NCBI RefSeq assembly: GCF_036898095.1
Contig: NC_090743.1
Coordinates: 21,507,595-21,571,594, forward strand
Direction: 5' to 3'
DNA: 64,000 bases
DNA from: Palaemon carinicauda
Taxonomy: Eukaryota > Arthropoda > Malacostraca > Decapoda > Palaemonidae
The notes under the pieces are model-generated. The model ran no database searches. It was not told where the DNA came from and saw only the letters and a list, made by a program, of their open reading frames with translations. Below, piece by piece: positions 1 through 10,054 of the stretch; the stretch's first letter is position 1, and each line of letters starts with the position of its first letter. A program made the position numbers and the translations under genes.

Positions 1-10
1 TTTTTTTTTT

Positions 11-520
11 CGCTGAATTCATTTATGGGCACATCAAGGTCCCTCATCTTCAGGTATATCAATCTAATTATTCCCTTCATATCTTCTATTCATGACCTCA
101 CTAAAGTGTTCCATCCAACGTTGCCTTTGTTTATCTTCTGTTGTTATAGTAGATCCAACTTTTTTTTCTGTTTTTTTAGGGAATATGCTTCTTCTTTGCC
201 CCCGTAGAGATTTCATTACTAATTCTGTGAGCACTTCTTACACCACAGTCACTCCCTGATTTCATAGTTTTTCCAGCCTCGTCCGTTTTCCTGTCTAAAT
301 ATTCTCTGAGTCATTCCTGGCTTTTCTTTTTATTTCACTATCTATACTGGAATACTTGGCATGCTCTACCTTGTAATTGTCATTACTTCGAAAACTTCCA
401 ATAATCAATTTCTATCCCTGTCTTTTTTATAGTATCCCAAGTATCATTTGATATCCACGGTTTTCTCCTTGTAACTACGTTTCCCAATACTTCACTACCA
501 ACCGACTGAAATATGTTCTT
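11..520 (-). pseudogene. 5'-truncated LINE fragment (APE/RTE-like family 1), linker between endonuclease and RT
   Basis: Read on the reverse strand this stretch parallels 36255-36670, which lies inside a longer LINE copy. Shared landmarks are a run encoding a WMEHF-type motif near 115, the segment around 205-215 (cccgtagagatttcatta on the + strand) and the segment near 445-470. It is the linker between endonuclease and reverse transcriptase of a non-LTR retrotransposon. Frames are broken and no catalytic motif is present. The right edge runs straight into a (TA)n(GA)n tract. The left end is cut by the window start and a poly-T run. Confidence 0.7.
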
Positions 521-523
521 ATT

Positions 524-1071
<548 letters not shown>

Positions 1072-1201
1072 AGTGTACGTGACCCGTCAAAATGACTGCT
1101 AAATATTTAGATAGAAATAAACGCACACAAATTCAACCTTCCCACCCGTCCCCTTTTCATAAGTACCACACGCTTCTAAGTGGTTGCAGTTCATCGTGTC
1201 A

Positions 1202-1205
<4 letters not shown>
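1072..1205 (+). repeat. short interspersed repeat 'P' ending in a (TA)n tract
   Basis: It begins gtgtacgtgacccgtcaaaa, continues through ctaaatatttagata and reaches a cccacccgtcccc segment before a (TA)n array. The same ordered landmarks occur at 35327-35426 (+), 41740-41867 (-), 42840-42947 (-) and in part at 63440-63500 (+). It is non-coding. Its class is unknown: it could be a SINE or MITE, and I see no clear tRNA box. Confidence 0.6.

Positions 1206-1248
<43 letters not shown>
1204..1248. repeat. (TA)n microsatellite
   Basis: A pure TA tract of about 45 bp attached to the right end of repeat P. Confidence 0.97.
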
Positions 1249-1249
<1 letters not shown>

Positions 1250-1252
<3 letters not shown>

Positions 1253-2185
1253 GACACTTGCTCTTTATCATTTTGGGATAATCTATTCTTTCTCGAGTCT
1301 TATTCATTTTATTAGTTTTAGTTTTGAATATCCTGTATTTTATTTGGTTTGCCATGACAAGATTTAGTTGAAAGTTGAAATATCAGAAAGAATTTGTTGA
1401 TATTGCCGAGATTGCTTTAATGACCATTTGATTCTAGCTCTGACGTCAGAGAAATCACAGTGGACTCTGGCGAGGATGTGCGCCTTCATAAACAAACATT
1501 TATGCGTATTGCAATAATTCCTGAAGTGGCGAAATTAATTATCGCGATGGAGAACTAGATATAGTCATTTTTATTTTGTAATGAATTATTTTGTTTATGG
1601 TTTTTTCAAGTATGAAGTTATTTACGTTTACGTGGCAAGGTATGATTTACGTTTCACGTATGATTTTTCAATGGAATAAGTTTTATTATAATGTCTTTTT
1701 CTCATTAGTTAAACATTTAGTTCATCATAACTATTGTAGGCTTGCTCGTATTTTAATTAATTTTAAAGGTGAAATACAAAATAGTACGGTATTTAAATCC
1801 AGCTCTCGTGTAATTTACAGAAGAAAAATATTACTTTTCATAGATGGAGATAAATGTAATAATGAAGGACATACATTGATAATTTTATTTTATTTTGCGA
1901 GTCTCTTTCTGGTGTTTCTTAATCTTATTAAGTGCGAAAGTAAAAGATATTTACTTTTGAAAAACGTCTTGAGTTTTCTGGCCTCAGTTCACTTTTGTTA
2001 CTCGCCTAACCGGAAAGTCAGGAGAACTATTGTGTTCCTCTCCGTTTTTCCATATCTTGGTCTACCTGTTCGTAACCTAGTCTTATGTCTTAGTGCAAAT
2101 CTCATGATAAAAATGAAGAGATTCCATTGTAGACTTTCATGTATAGTTGACCATAGAAGATCTGTCTGTATATCTATACATCATA
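1250..2185. other. unassigned AT-rich DNA with one open frame (1591-2235)
   Basis: A 214-codon frame is open on the + strand from 1591. Its translation is rich in Leu, Phe, Ile, Ser and Lys, shows no domain I recognise, and its last 15 or so codons lie inside the downstream LTR. I treat it as chance openness in AT-rich DNA or an unknown remnant, not a gene. Confidence 0.5.
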
Positions 2186-2428
2186 TGCGAGCAAGCCGTT
2201 GGGTGATAACTGAGAGGCGAGGTGAATGCAACTAAACTTTATTAAACAATCATTGAGTTTTATACAGCTACTTGCGAGCAAGAATGTCACAGAAATTGAA
2301 ACATTAAAAAGTTTGTGCTACCATGAAACACAGGATGGTCTATTAACAGTGCAGGAAAGAGTTAGTGATAAGATAAAACATCAAAACCTTTACAGTGTAC
2401 AAGCGTGTATAGAAACACTTGGCTTACA
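2186..2428 (-). repeat. LTR of Ty3/Gypsy element, 3' LTR in reverse orientation
   Basis: A 243-bp block starts TG (tgcgagcaagc) and ends CA (ggcttaca). It has a directly repeated, diverged partner at 4101-4338. On the reverse strand the bases just internal to it read ttttgaggggagcca, a polypurine tract at the place expected next to a 3' LTR. That supports reverse orientation for the element. Confidence 0.75.
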
Positions 2429-3035
2429 TGGCTCCCCTCAAAATGGCATACATGGGAAATAGGGCGCCCTGCTCTAGAGAGGCGCACTGGCAGGACATAT
2501 GCAGGTTTTAGGCAGTCAATGGAAACTAAGTCTTAGCCACGAATGTTGATGCAGAAAGTCTTCGGAGTATGACGGATCACTAGGAAAGGGCCTGTGTTAT
2601 GGGGCGTTAGCGTTGGCTTGCTAGTGTTGTTGTGCAGGAAAATGTGCGTTGCCAAATGCAGATCAGTCGGTATGTATTGCTTAGCTGGGGGCTTGTTGTA
2701 AGTCTGGTGGCTTGGAGTAAATTTTCCCACAACGTGACGTAGGCACGGGCGACTGTCGGAGGAGAATGCAGAGGGAAAAAAATATTGGTAGGGATGACCA
2801 ACAAGACCCCATATACCATTTCAGCTGCCAGAATATCCAGGGTATCTTTAGGAGTGATCGTTAGTCCCAGGAGGACCCAGGGAAGCTGGATAAACCATTT
2901 GGAATCCTTGTAGCGGGACTTCAAAGCTGCTTTGAGAATGCGATGAAAACATTCAACCATTCCGTTGGCAGCCGTGTTGTAGACGGTTATCTGATGTAGG
3001 TTGATTCCCAGAAGATTCACCAATGATGTCCACAA
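2429..3035 (-). pseudogene. Ty3/Gypsy integrase C-terminal half with polypurine tract (degenerate)
   Basis: The reverse-strand translation has the retroelement integrase core signature LLGI-LHQ, a TAANGMVECFHR segment carrying the third catalytic Glu of the DDE triad, and a PWVLLGL segment. Toward 2533 the integrase tail runs to the LTR. The frame shifts at least once near 2610-2730. The catalytic Asp residues are not visible, so this is a non-functional 3' part of pol. It sits tail-out against the LTR at 2186-2428, as expected for a reverse-strand element. A second integrase copy of the same family lies at 3369-4008 in the opposite orientation. Confidence 0.85.
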
Positions 3036-3362
3036 TTAAGAGGTGTATGTGGCATGGGAAAAGTGAGAGCCGCAGGGGTTGATAGTGCATTCTTTGCGTT
3101 GCAGAAGGCCGCTTCTTGAAGAGAACCCCACTTCAGGTCTTTTGGGTTGCCCTTGAGGGAGCGTGGAGGGAACCAAGAGGGCTGGTGATGGCTGGCAGGA
3201 AACGGTGATAATAGGAGATCATGCCCAAGAATTTTTGCAGTACTTTGATAGTCGAGGGTGTGGGGAAGTTCTGAATGCCTGATCCCTTCTCAGGGAGGGT
3301 TGGACTCCTTCAGGAGTGATGCGGTGCCCTAAGAACGATACTTTGTTGCTGCTGCTCTCACT
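3036..3362 (-). pseudogene. Ty3/Gypsy reverse transcriptase thumb region (degenerate)
   Basis: Conceptual reverse-strand reading gives LGHRITPEGV, then a YYHRFLP segment and a run ending in a QRKE-type motif. These are landmarks of the C-terminal RT/connection region of Gypsy pol. The order RT then integrase on the reverse strand is correct, but RNase H and the first half of integrase are missing between them. Frames are broken. Confidence 0.75.
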
Positions 3363-3368
3363 TATTCC

Positions 3369-4008
3369 ATGTCACATACACCTCTCAATTGTGGGACATC
3401 ATTGGCGAATCTCTTGGGAATCACCCTACATCAGAGAACTGCCTATAACCCTGCTGCCAACGGCATGGTTGAATGTTTTTATCGTACCCTCAAAGCGGCT
3501 TTGATATCCCGCTGCAAAGACTCCCAACTGATTTACCCAGCTTCCCTGGGTCCTCCTTGGATTAAGGACTACTACTAAAGATATCCTGGATGTCTCGGCA
3601 GATGAAATCGTATATGGCGACACAATGGTGGTCGTCCCTACCAAATTTTATCTGTGCAACCTCCTCCGATAATCTCCAGCGCTTACGGCACGTTGTGGGA
3701 AAAGTCACTCCATGCCACCAGACTTACAAGCCCCCAGCTAAGCAACACACAACGACTGATATGCACTAGGTAATGCACGTTTTCCTGCGCAATGACACTA
3801 GCAAGATACCGCCCCATTACACAGGCCCTTTAATCGTGATCCGTAGTGCGCCGAAGGCTTTCTGCATTAACATTCAAGGTAAAGAAGATTGGGTTTCCAT
3901 TGACTGCCTAAAACCTGCATATCTCCTGCCAGAATACCAGCCTACAGTACGCCTCTCTAGATCAGGGTGCCCAATTTCACATGTGTATCATTTTTAGAGG
4001 GTGAACCA
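3369..4008 (+). pseudogene. second Ty3/Gypsy integrase fragment, opposite orientation
   Basis: Forward translation shows the same LLGI-LHQRTAYNPAANGMVE block and KAAL segment as the reverse-strand copy at 2429-3035, with a frame break near 3540-3580. A later frame (3773-3997) carries the integrase tail. It ends at a purine-rich stretch (about 3991-4003, ttttagagggtgaacc) followed by an LTR start at 4009. It is diverged from the reverse copy, so it is a separate element or an old inversion, not a recent duplication. Confidence 0.8.
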
Positions 4009-4099
4009 TGTACCTCATGTGTTTCTTACATGCTTGTACATTGTAATGGTTTTGTTTTTTATCTTATCACTCACTCTTCCTTGCAATGTTAAAGACCAT
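4009..4099 (+). repeat. truncated forward-oriented LTR piece
   Basis: It begins tgtacctcatgtg just after the purine tract of the forward integrase copy. It matches, as reverse complement, the high-coordinate part of both other LTRs (compare 2340-2428 and 4255-4338). It stops abruptly at gaccat, where the reverse-oriented LTR begins. Confidence 0.65.
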
Positions 4100-4100
4100 G

Positions 4101-4338
4101 TGCGAGCAAGCTGTTAGGTAATAACTGAGAGGTGAGGGAATGCAAGTAAAGTTTATTAAACAATCATTGAGTTTTTATAAAGTGACTTGCGAGCAAGAAC
4201 GTCACAAAAATGCAATATGTGAAAGCTTGTGCTATCATGAAAATACAGGATGCCTATTAACAGTGTAGGGAAGACCTAGTGATAGATAAAAAATCAAAAC
4301 CGTTACAGTGTTCGAACGTGTATGTCAAACTTTCCATA
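4101..4338 (-). repeat. second reverse-oriented LTR copy
   Basis: It starts tgcgagcaagc exactly like the LTR at 2186 and keeps the same orientation and order of landmarks: gagagg, ttattaaacaatcattgag, tattaacagtg, then cgtgtat. It is diverged by indels. No primer-binding site follows on the reverse strand; instead a truncated opposite LTR abuts it. The upper boundary is approximate. Confidence 0.7.
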
Positions 4339-4664
4339 TAAGCAGGCTGTCAGAGTTTCTGCTATACTCACTTTGTTATTGTAATTTCTCCCAATTAGTT
4401 AAAATTGGAACAAAGTTAGACCATCAAGATAAGTTCAGGCATGAAGGAAGACTGTCCATCTTCCATCCTGTCAGTGTGTCTGTGCACTTTCCTTATCATT
4501 AGAACTGTTACCCAATTGATTAGAACTTCATGCATACATGTGAGAGACAGGAGATGCTCCGTCACACTCTCCTCCGGTGTACTCTTGAGTAGCTGTCCTA
4601 CTTACCGTAGTCGTAAATTTTCTATAGGGGAATTCAGATAACTAGAGTACAAAGGTAACAGTCA
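4339..4664. other. unassigned DNA
   Basis: No recognisable feature. Two short open frames here (4308-4502, 4441-4641) have no motif. Confidence 0.5.
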
Positions 4665-4870
4665 TACATACAGTTGGACACGAACTCCTGGCACGCCACG
4701 CTCTGAGGAAGTGCACGCTGTCACCCTTATTGTTTAGTGAGTAACTAAATACAGTGTAGGAAGAAATGACAGAGGTGGTGGAGCTCTCCGTGCAGTAAGG
4801 GTGTGACAGGGTGCACTTCCTCAGAATGATGGTGTACCAGGAATTTCCTGTGTCTAACTGTAATGCACAT
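4665..4870. repeat. imperfect fold-back repeat, about 75-bp arms
   Basis: The left arm (4668-4742) contains gaggaagtgcacgctgtcac and the right arm (4793-4866) contains gtgacagggtgcacttcctc. The homology continues outward to acagttggacac versus gtgtctaactgt. The spacer holds acagaggtggtgg. A related single copy lies at 57150-57285. It is probably a MITE-like element; no target duplication could be fixed. Confidence 0.65.
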
Positions 4871-5136
4871 GAAGGGAGATCGCTTGTCTGTCTGTCCAGT
4901 TGATTGTATGTCAGTGTGTTCGCATCACGGTTGCCTTATGATCACAACTTGTACATCACGATTAAAGTTATTTAAAACAAACTAGGTACAGAATGGATAG
5001 ATATCCGTGAATGGAAGTCACCCTGTCTTATATTATTAGTTGGTATGTTGTTGGTAGTCGGCAGGGGATGATTTTAAAAATGGTCCCAGAAGGAAATCTT
5101 CCATAAATGTATAATTATTGTTTATATTAGTCTATT

Positions 5137-5485
5137 CTTCTTCACTCAGGTGATTAACTACTGTACTGTAATTGTTCAGTGGTTACTTAACACTTGTTAG
5201 GGGTAGAGAAGACTCTGTAGCTATGGGAAGCAGCTCTCTTAGGAGAAGGACACTCCAAAATCAAACTATTTTTCTGTAATCTTGGGTAGTTCCATAGTCT
5301 CTGTACCATGGTCTACGACTGTCTTGGGTTAGAGTTCTCTGCTTTTGGGTGCAGTCAGGCATACTTCTTTCTGTTTCCTTATTTCCTTTTCTCTCTGGGT
5401 TATTTTCCTTGTTAGAGCCCTTTAGGGCTTATAGCATCCTATTTTATCAACTAGGGTTGTAGTTAGCTAGTAATAATAAGTATTT
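5137..5485 (-). mobile_element. (TAA)n-tailed interspersed element, truncated copy
   Basis: Landmarks of the family run in reverse of the long copy at 19240-19955: ggattaactactg-like text, cactccaaaatcaaac, a ctgtcttggg segment, and finally gggttgtagttagctagtaataat. The tail is taken as the 3' end because (TAA)n sits there in every copy while the other end is variably truncated, as in non-LTR retroelements or SINEs. Confidence 0.75.
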
Positions 5486-5933
5486 ATATTTTGATGCATT
5501 TTGCGTTGTTAATGTTTTTTTTTTCTTTTACATGATTACATTTCCACAGAATCAAACGACCATGTCAAAAGAATCTTCATGAAAAATTGAAATCTTGCTC
5601 ATCTGCATTTTATTCTCAAACGTGCAATTTATTCTAATTTCACATATGATTTTCCAAGAATCTTTGATGCCGAAGAAACCGATGCCGACATCATTTTCCC
5701 AATCGAGTTGGAGAATTATGAAAAGAGCTTTATGAAAAAGATTGACGTATCAGATATTTATTGCGGGAAATTTCAGCGGAAATTGTTGTATTGAGAAGTC
5801 TTCATTTTTTATCGTTTCCACTTGAGAATTCAGGTGGGTTTATTTATATATTTTTTTTTTTTGCGTGTCCGGAATATTGATTTTACTTAATGTATTTACA
5901 TTTTCTTAATTGTTATCAGTGTTAAAGCCGTAG

Positions 5934-5938
<5 letters not shown>
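5486..5938. other. unassigned AT-rich DNA
   Basis: No gene or repeat seen, apart from short poly-T runs near 5515 and 5850. Confidence 0.6.
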
Positions 5939-5970
<32 letters not shown>

Positions 5971-6027
5971 GTATATATATATGTATATATATACATATAT
6001 ATGTGTATATATATATATATATATATG
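5939..6027. repeat. compound (CT)n / TATG / (TA)n microsatellite
   Basis: About 14 CT units are followed by interrupted TA/TATG repeats. Confidence 0.95.
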
Positions 6028-6351
6028 CCTTTTATCCAATGAATTTATTTATTCTTAAGCAGTATTCTCCGTCACTAGGTATCACTATGAACTTTGTATC
6101 TAGGAATTTTATGAAGCTACACGGGTCCTTTAGATATTTTTTTGAGCGTGAAAACCTGGAAGAACGAGCCTTGCAGGGATGCCCTCTCCGAAGGGGAAAG
6201 CGGTGTTGCTGAGTGAAACTGCAGCTATTTATTCCTAATAACTGGTATAATGACCTTATAACATCTGGTCTCCTTTCCCTCTTTCTGTGAGCAATTATGA
6301 CATAATGCTTATCAGTAAAAGTCTTGAATCTGTAAGGGGAGCAAATTAAGA

Positions 6352-6545
6352 TATTATTATTATTATTATTATTACTATCCAAGCTACAACCCTAGTTGGA
6401 AAAGCAAGATGCTATAAGCCCAAGGGCCCCAATAGGGAAAAATAGCCCAGTGAGGAAAGGAAATAAATAAATGAAGAGAACAAATTAACAATAAATCATT
6501 CTAAAAAAGGCAACAACAGTTACAGCAACATCTTTCGAAAATCCA
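6352..6545 (-). mobile_element. (TAA)n-tailed interspersed element, 3' end only
   Basis: On the + strand (ATT)n is followed by ccaagctacaaccctagttg, gctataagccc and cccagtgagg, the terminal 130 or so bp of the family. Element sense is the reverse strand. It is 5'-truncated. Confidence 0.85.
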
Positions 6546-6925
6546 TTAAGTAAAGTTGGGAAATGGTACCTTTCACTAACTACAGTAGTGTGTGTAGATT
6601 GAGATATCTCCATAAAAGGTTAGTAGTTATGGCAACCTCTCTATTAACTAGAGTGTGTAGATTTCGATTTTCAGAGAAGATATGGTTTGCAACGCCTTCA
6701 CTCTATTTAGCAAAGAGGGGTTCGAATCTTACCACAGTTAAGCTCCATTTATTCCTTCCCTCTGATTCATGGCTAGAAGTTATAAGTGTATCCAGAGCAA
6801 AGTATACAGAATACAAAAGGTCAGTGTGTTTTTAAAAAGATAGAAACATTTAATGAAAGTTACAAGAAGGTTCTAATAAACTTGCACTCAGACACACAGA
6901 CAGAAGCGCATATACATAAATGTAT
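6546..6925. other. unassigned DNA
   Basis: No motif recognised. Its short open frames have no recognisable domain. Confidence 0.5.
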
Positions 6926-6928
6926 ATA

Positions 6929-6940
6929 TCTATGTATTTG

Positions 6941-7031
<91 letters not shown>
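6929..7031. repeat. (TA)n/(TATG)n compound microsatellite
   Basis: Alternating TA runs and TATG interruptions end in seven or so TATG units. Confidence 0.96.
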
Positions 7032-7033
<2 letters not shown>

Positions 7034-7252
7034 AATACACGTGATATCTGGATTCTCTTTACCTCGTGATCAGAGACCCAAGGGGGAATCAACTCAACGA
7101 TAAAAGCTTCTGGTCGGCAAGGGAATAGAACCCGGGCCCAAGAAACTGAGGTTCCAGCGACTTAGTTATGGAACCTCAGATAATAGCCAGAAGCTATTAT
7201 CTTTGAGTCGATTCCCCCTTGGGTAGAGAAAATCCAGATATTAGGAGGTGTA
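7034..7252. repeat. inverted-repeat element with internal tRNA-like B-box
   Basis: The left arm (7034-7112) contains tctggattctctttacc, ccaagggggaatcaactcaa and gcttctgg. The right arm (7186-7252) is its reverse complement with a 15-bp gap. Inside are gggaatagaacccgggccc, the reverse of a pol III B-box-like motif (ggttctattccc), and a smaller hairpin ctgaggttcca / tggaacctcag. The combination suggests a SINE-derived or MITE element. The class is not established. Confidence 0.6.
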
Positions 7253-8965
7253 TAATATATGGCTTATATGAATATATTATGAGAAACACGTCTTAAATGT
7301 GTATATATATGTATGTGTGTATTACCATGCCGTTTTTTTTCACATGAAGACTTGTCGGCAGGAGAAATTACCCAAATGGTATCTAGCAAGTTCTAAAAGA
7401 CAAGGTTGCTAGCACCACCACACACTTAACTTGACCCCCAGGAATGTTGGTACTCTTTTAGAATTGTGTGTACTTACGGGCAGTAGTCTGAGATTAATTT
7501 AATTCACATAATTAGACAGTCAATGCAATGAACTACTCTGCCTCACTGTCCGAAATTTAGTGGATTTAAATTGAACCTGGTTTGAGATGGGGTCCATGAA
7601 TTGAAAGTTGCTGGCGTATCTGACCGAGTTACAAAGACCCATCATATAAGTTGTCGAAATATAGGGAAAGCTGCAATTTTAACTGTAATTTACAGTTTAC
7701 CCAAATACGTCTTCTCTTCGGATTAAAGGATCCTTTAAGGAAAAGAAGGTAAAAAAAAAAAAAATGACAACAGATTAGAATACGCAGATTATTAACTGTG
7801 TGCATTCCTTTGTTATGCTTCAACTTAAAAAATTCCCATGGCGGCGTGATTCATAATTGATAAACTGAAAATCTTTAACCTTCCACGTGTTCTGTTCATA
7901 AGCAAGATGGTTATTGATTAAATTACCACGTGCCATGGGAGACCAAACCCCACAATCTCACCCCCCCCCCCTCCACACACACACACACACGAGATCTGCA
8001 CCACAGTTAAGGAACTTTCGGGAACACTCGCATGCAATCTTGAATTGCTAAGCTCTGGCGTTGATGGAATTGAAAGAATGACTGTTCTTTGTAGTAGAGT
8101 ATTGATTACCGCTGTGTCGTGATTTATCAAATTACGTCTGCTGATGTAAAAGATGGTATGTGAACTGCAACATTTTTAATTGAGGAATAGTATGACCTTC
8201 TGCATGAGTTTGTAGACGTTGTTTTTGGTATTTTTCCTTAACCTTTAAAGATATGTATTTACTTTAGCTTATTTTCCTGTCAGTTTTAACAGGACTATGC
8301 AAAATTAGTTACGTCTGAGGTTTCATGAATAGTTCAACTAAAGCGATCGTATCGCGTTTTACAAGTTATTAAGTTATTGGAGAAATTATATCATCATGAG
8401 ACAGTTTGGTTGTAAGATATCATTAATGAAAGATTTTCTAGAGGTCCTACTTAGAGCCTTGTGAACAGTAAATAGATCCGGGAGGTATTGGAATAAAAAG
8501 TTGGGATTTAGGTGTGTATATGGGTTAGGCTGGAACCTCCAGAATTTATAGATTTTTTTACCTCCTTTTAATACTCATTAGGGATTATTTGATCCCTAAA
8601 TGTCATTATATCTTCAATATAACTATCATAATCATCTGTTTCATAATGGTTAATATAGAAGGTAATATAATCCCCTTTGCTTTCAGGATGATTGCTGTAC
8701 CTGACACAGTTATTACGTTGTGATATGAGACAAGAGTGGGATATATCCTTGTTATTACTTGCCGTCATATTTCTTACATAATGTATATAACAATGCGGAA
8801 GACAGGAAATGGCTTCCATTTGCCTCTTTATTTATTCGTCGCAAAGGAATACTTGGGTAGTATATCATTAGTTGAAAAGATGGAGACGTTATCTTTTTAA
8901 ATATAAATCATATTCCTTTATAATGGTGGCTAAGACGTCGTTTTATACATACAGTATGCATATAT
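7253..8965. other. unassigned AT-rich DNA
   Basis: No gene, RNA or transposon recognised. A poly-C/(CA)n tract is at 7960-7990. Open frames at 7629-7823, 7918-8130 and 8568-8819 show no motif and no coding signature I can defend. Confidence 0.5.
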
Positions 8966-8969
8966 AGAT

Positions 8970-9024
<55 letters not shown>

Positions 9025-9092
9025 ATCTAATATACACACACACACCAACAACAACAAAAACATCAACAACAACAACAACAACAACAAATGTA
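8970..9092. repeat. compound (TG)n(TA)n(CA)n plus (CAA)n microsatellite
   Basis: TG, TA, TG and CA blocks are followed by about 12 CAA/CAT units. The (CAA)n part directly precedes the SINE-like repeat at 9093 and is best read as its (GTT)n-type 3' tail on the reverse strand. Confidence 0.9.
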
Positions 9093-9310
9093 GCAGTTTC
9101 TAGTCTCCTACCGGACAGAGTCCTCAGACATGTCCTTATTCATGTCTGGGTTTTGGCCATTTCATCATCACGCTAGCCACTACAGACTGGTGATGGTGGG
9201 TGGCTTTAGCATGATCGGCTATAGCAAACCCAACCTAGTATGGGCAACCCTAAGTAGTCCAGCTTTGCTGCTCATGCTGTTCCCTTTCACCACGTTAATG
9301 TATCCCCATT
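9093..9310 (-). mobile_element. SINE-like repeat 'S2' with LINE-derived 3' tail
   Basis: The terminal block on the + strand (gtttctagtc ... cctcagacatgtcctt, about 9099-9142) matches the 3' ends of the family-2 LINEs at 9477, 12372 and 31046. The body beyond it (catcatcacgctagccac, ggtgatggtgg, caacctagtatgggc, ttcaccacgttaa) is not LINE. Other copies are at 15000-15125 (partial) and 24003-24165 (internally deleted). A shared 3' tail is the hallmark of a SINE mobilised by its partner LINE. I see no tRNA-like head. Confidence 0.7.
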
Positions 9311-9315
9311 CAGAA

Positions 9316-9318
<3 letters not shown>

Positions 9319-9352
<34 letters not shown>

Positions 9353-9443
9353 TATATGTATGTATATATATTTATATATATGTATATATATATATATATA
9401 TATATCATACATACATATATATATGTATGTATATATATTTATA

Positions 9444-9475
<32 letters not shown>
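9319..9475. repeat. compound (TA)n/(TATG)n microsatellite with internal duplication
   Basis: Two similar blocks (tacatatatatatgtatgta ... and the later catacatacatatatatatg ...) lie in tandem. It ends exactly where the LINE 3' terminus begins. Confidence 0.95.
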
Positions 9476-9476
9476 G

Positions 9477-9905
9477 CTATTACTAGTCCACAGGAGAACA
9501 AAGGCCTCAGACACATGTACTTCCAATTGCGTCTGTTTATGGTTTTTTGTACCAGTCCATACCCTCAAACTTTCTTGGTTCGTCAATCCATCGTCTTCTC
9601 TTCCTTTCCCTGATTCTATTGCAATCTCTAGGAACCCATTCTGTTATTCTTAATGTCCATCTATTGTCTGATATTTTCGTTATATGTCCAACCCATGACC
9701 ATTTCATATACTTACATGTTGTTAGAATATCCTCTACTTTAGTTTGCTCTCGCATCCATGATGTTCTTTTTCTGTCTCTTAGTGTTATTCCCGTCATTAT
9801 TCTTTCCATAGCTCTTTGAGTTGTTACTAGCTTATGTTCTAAGGCTTTAGTAAGTCTCCAAGTTTCTGATACATAAGTTAATACTGGTAGGACCATCTCA
9901 TTAAC
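9477..9905 (-). pseudogene. LINE family 2, 3' end (RT C-terminal region)
   Basis: The reverse-strand frame (9896 to 9537) reads KRTSWMREQTKVEDIL, then [19 protein letters not shown] and RRRWIDE, a C-terminal segment typical of APE-type arthropod LINEs. The polymerase core is absent through 5' truncation, so the copy is dead. The 3' end joins the (TA)n tract. It belongs to the same family as 12372-14885 and 31046-31566. Confidence 0.85.
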
Positions 9906-9932
9906 CAGTCAATAATATATCATCATCTCCTC

Positions 9933-9964
<32 letters not shown>

Positions 9965-10054
9965 GATTCTATTTTATGTATTTATATGCTTGCGAGTGGT
10001 GTGTTTTCGAATTTGCGAACATTATGAAAACTTTGTGTATGACACATGTTCGTA

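Noticed and set aside
1591..2235. 214-codon forward open frame
   Set aside because: No recognisable domain, AT-driven composition, and its 3' end lies in an LTR. No splice or promoter context is visible.
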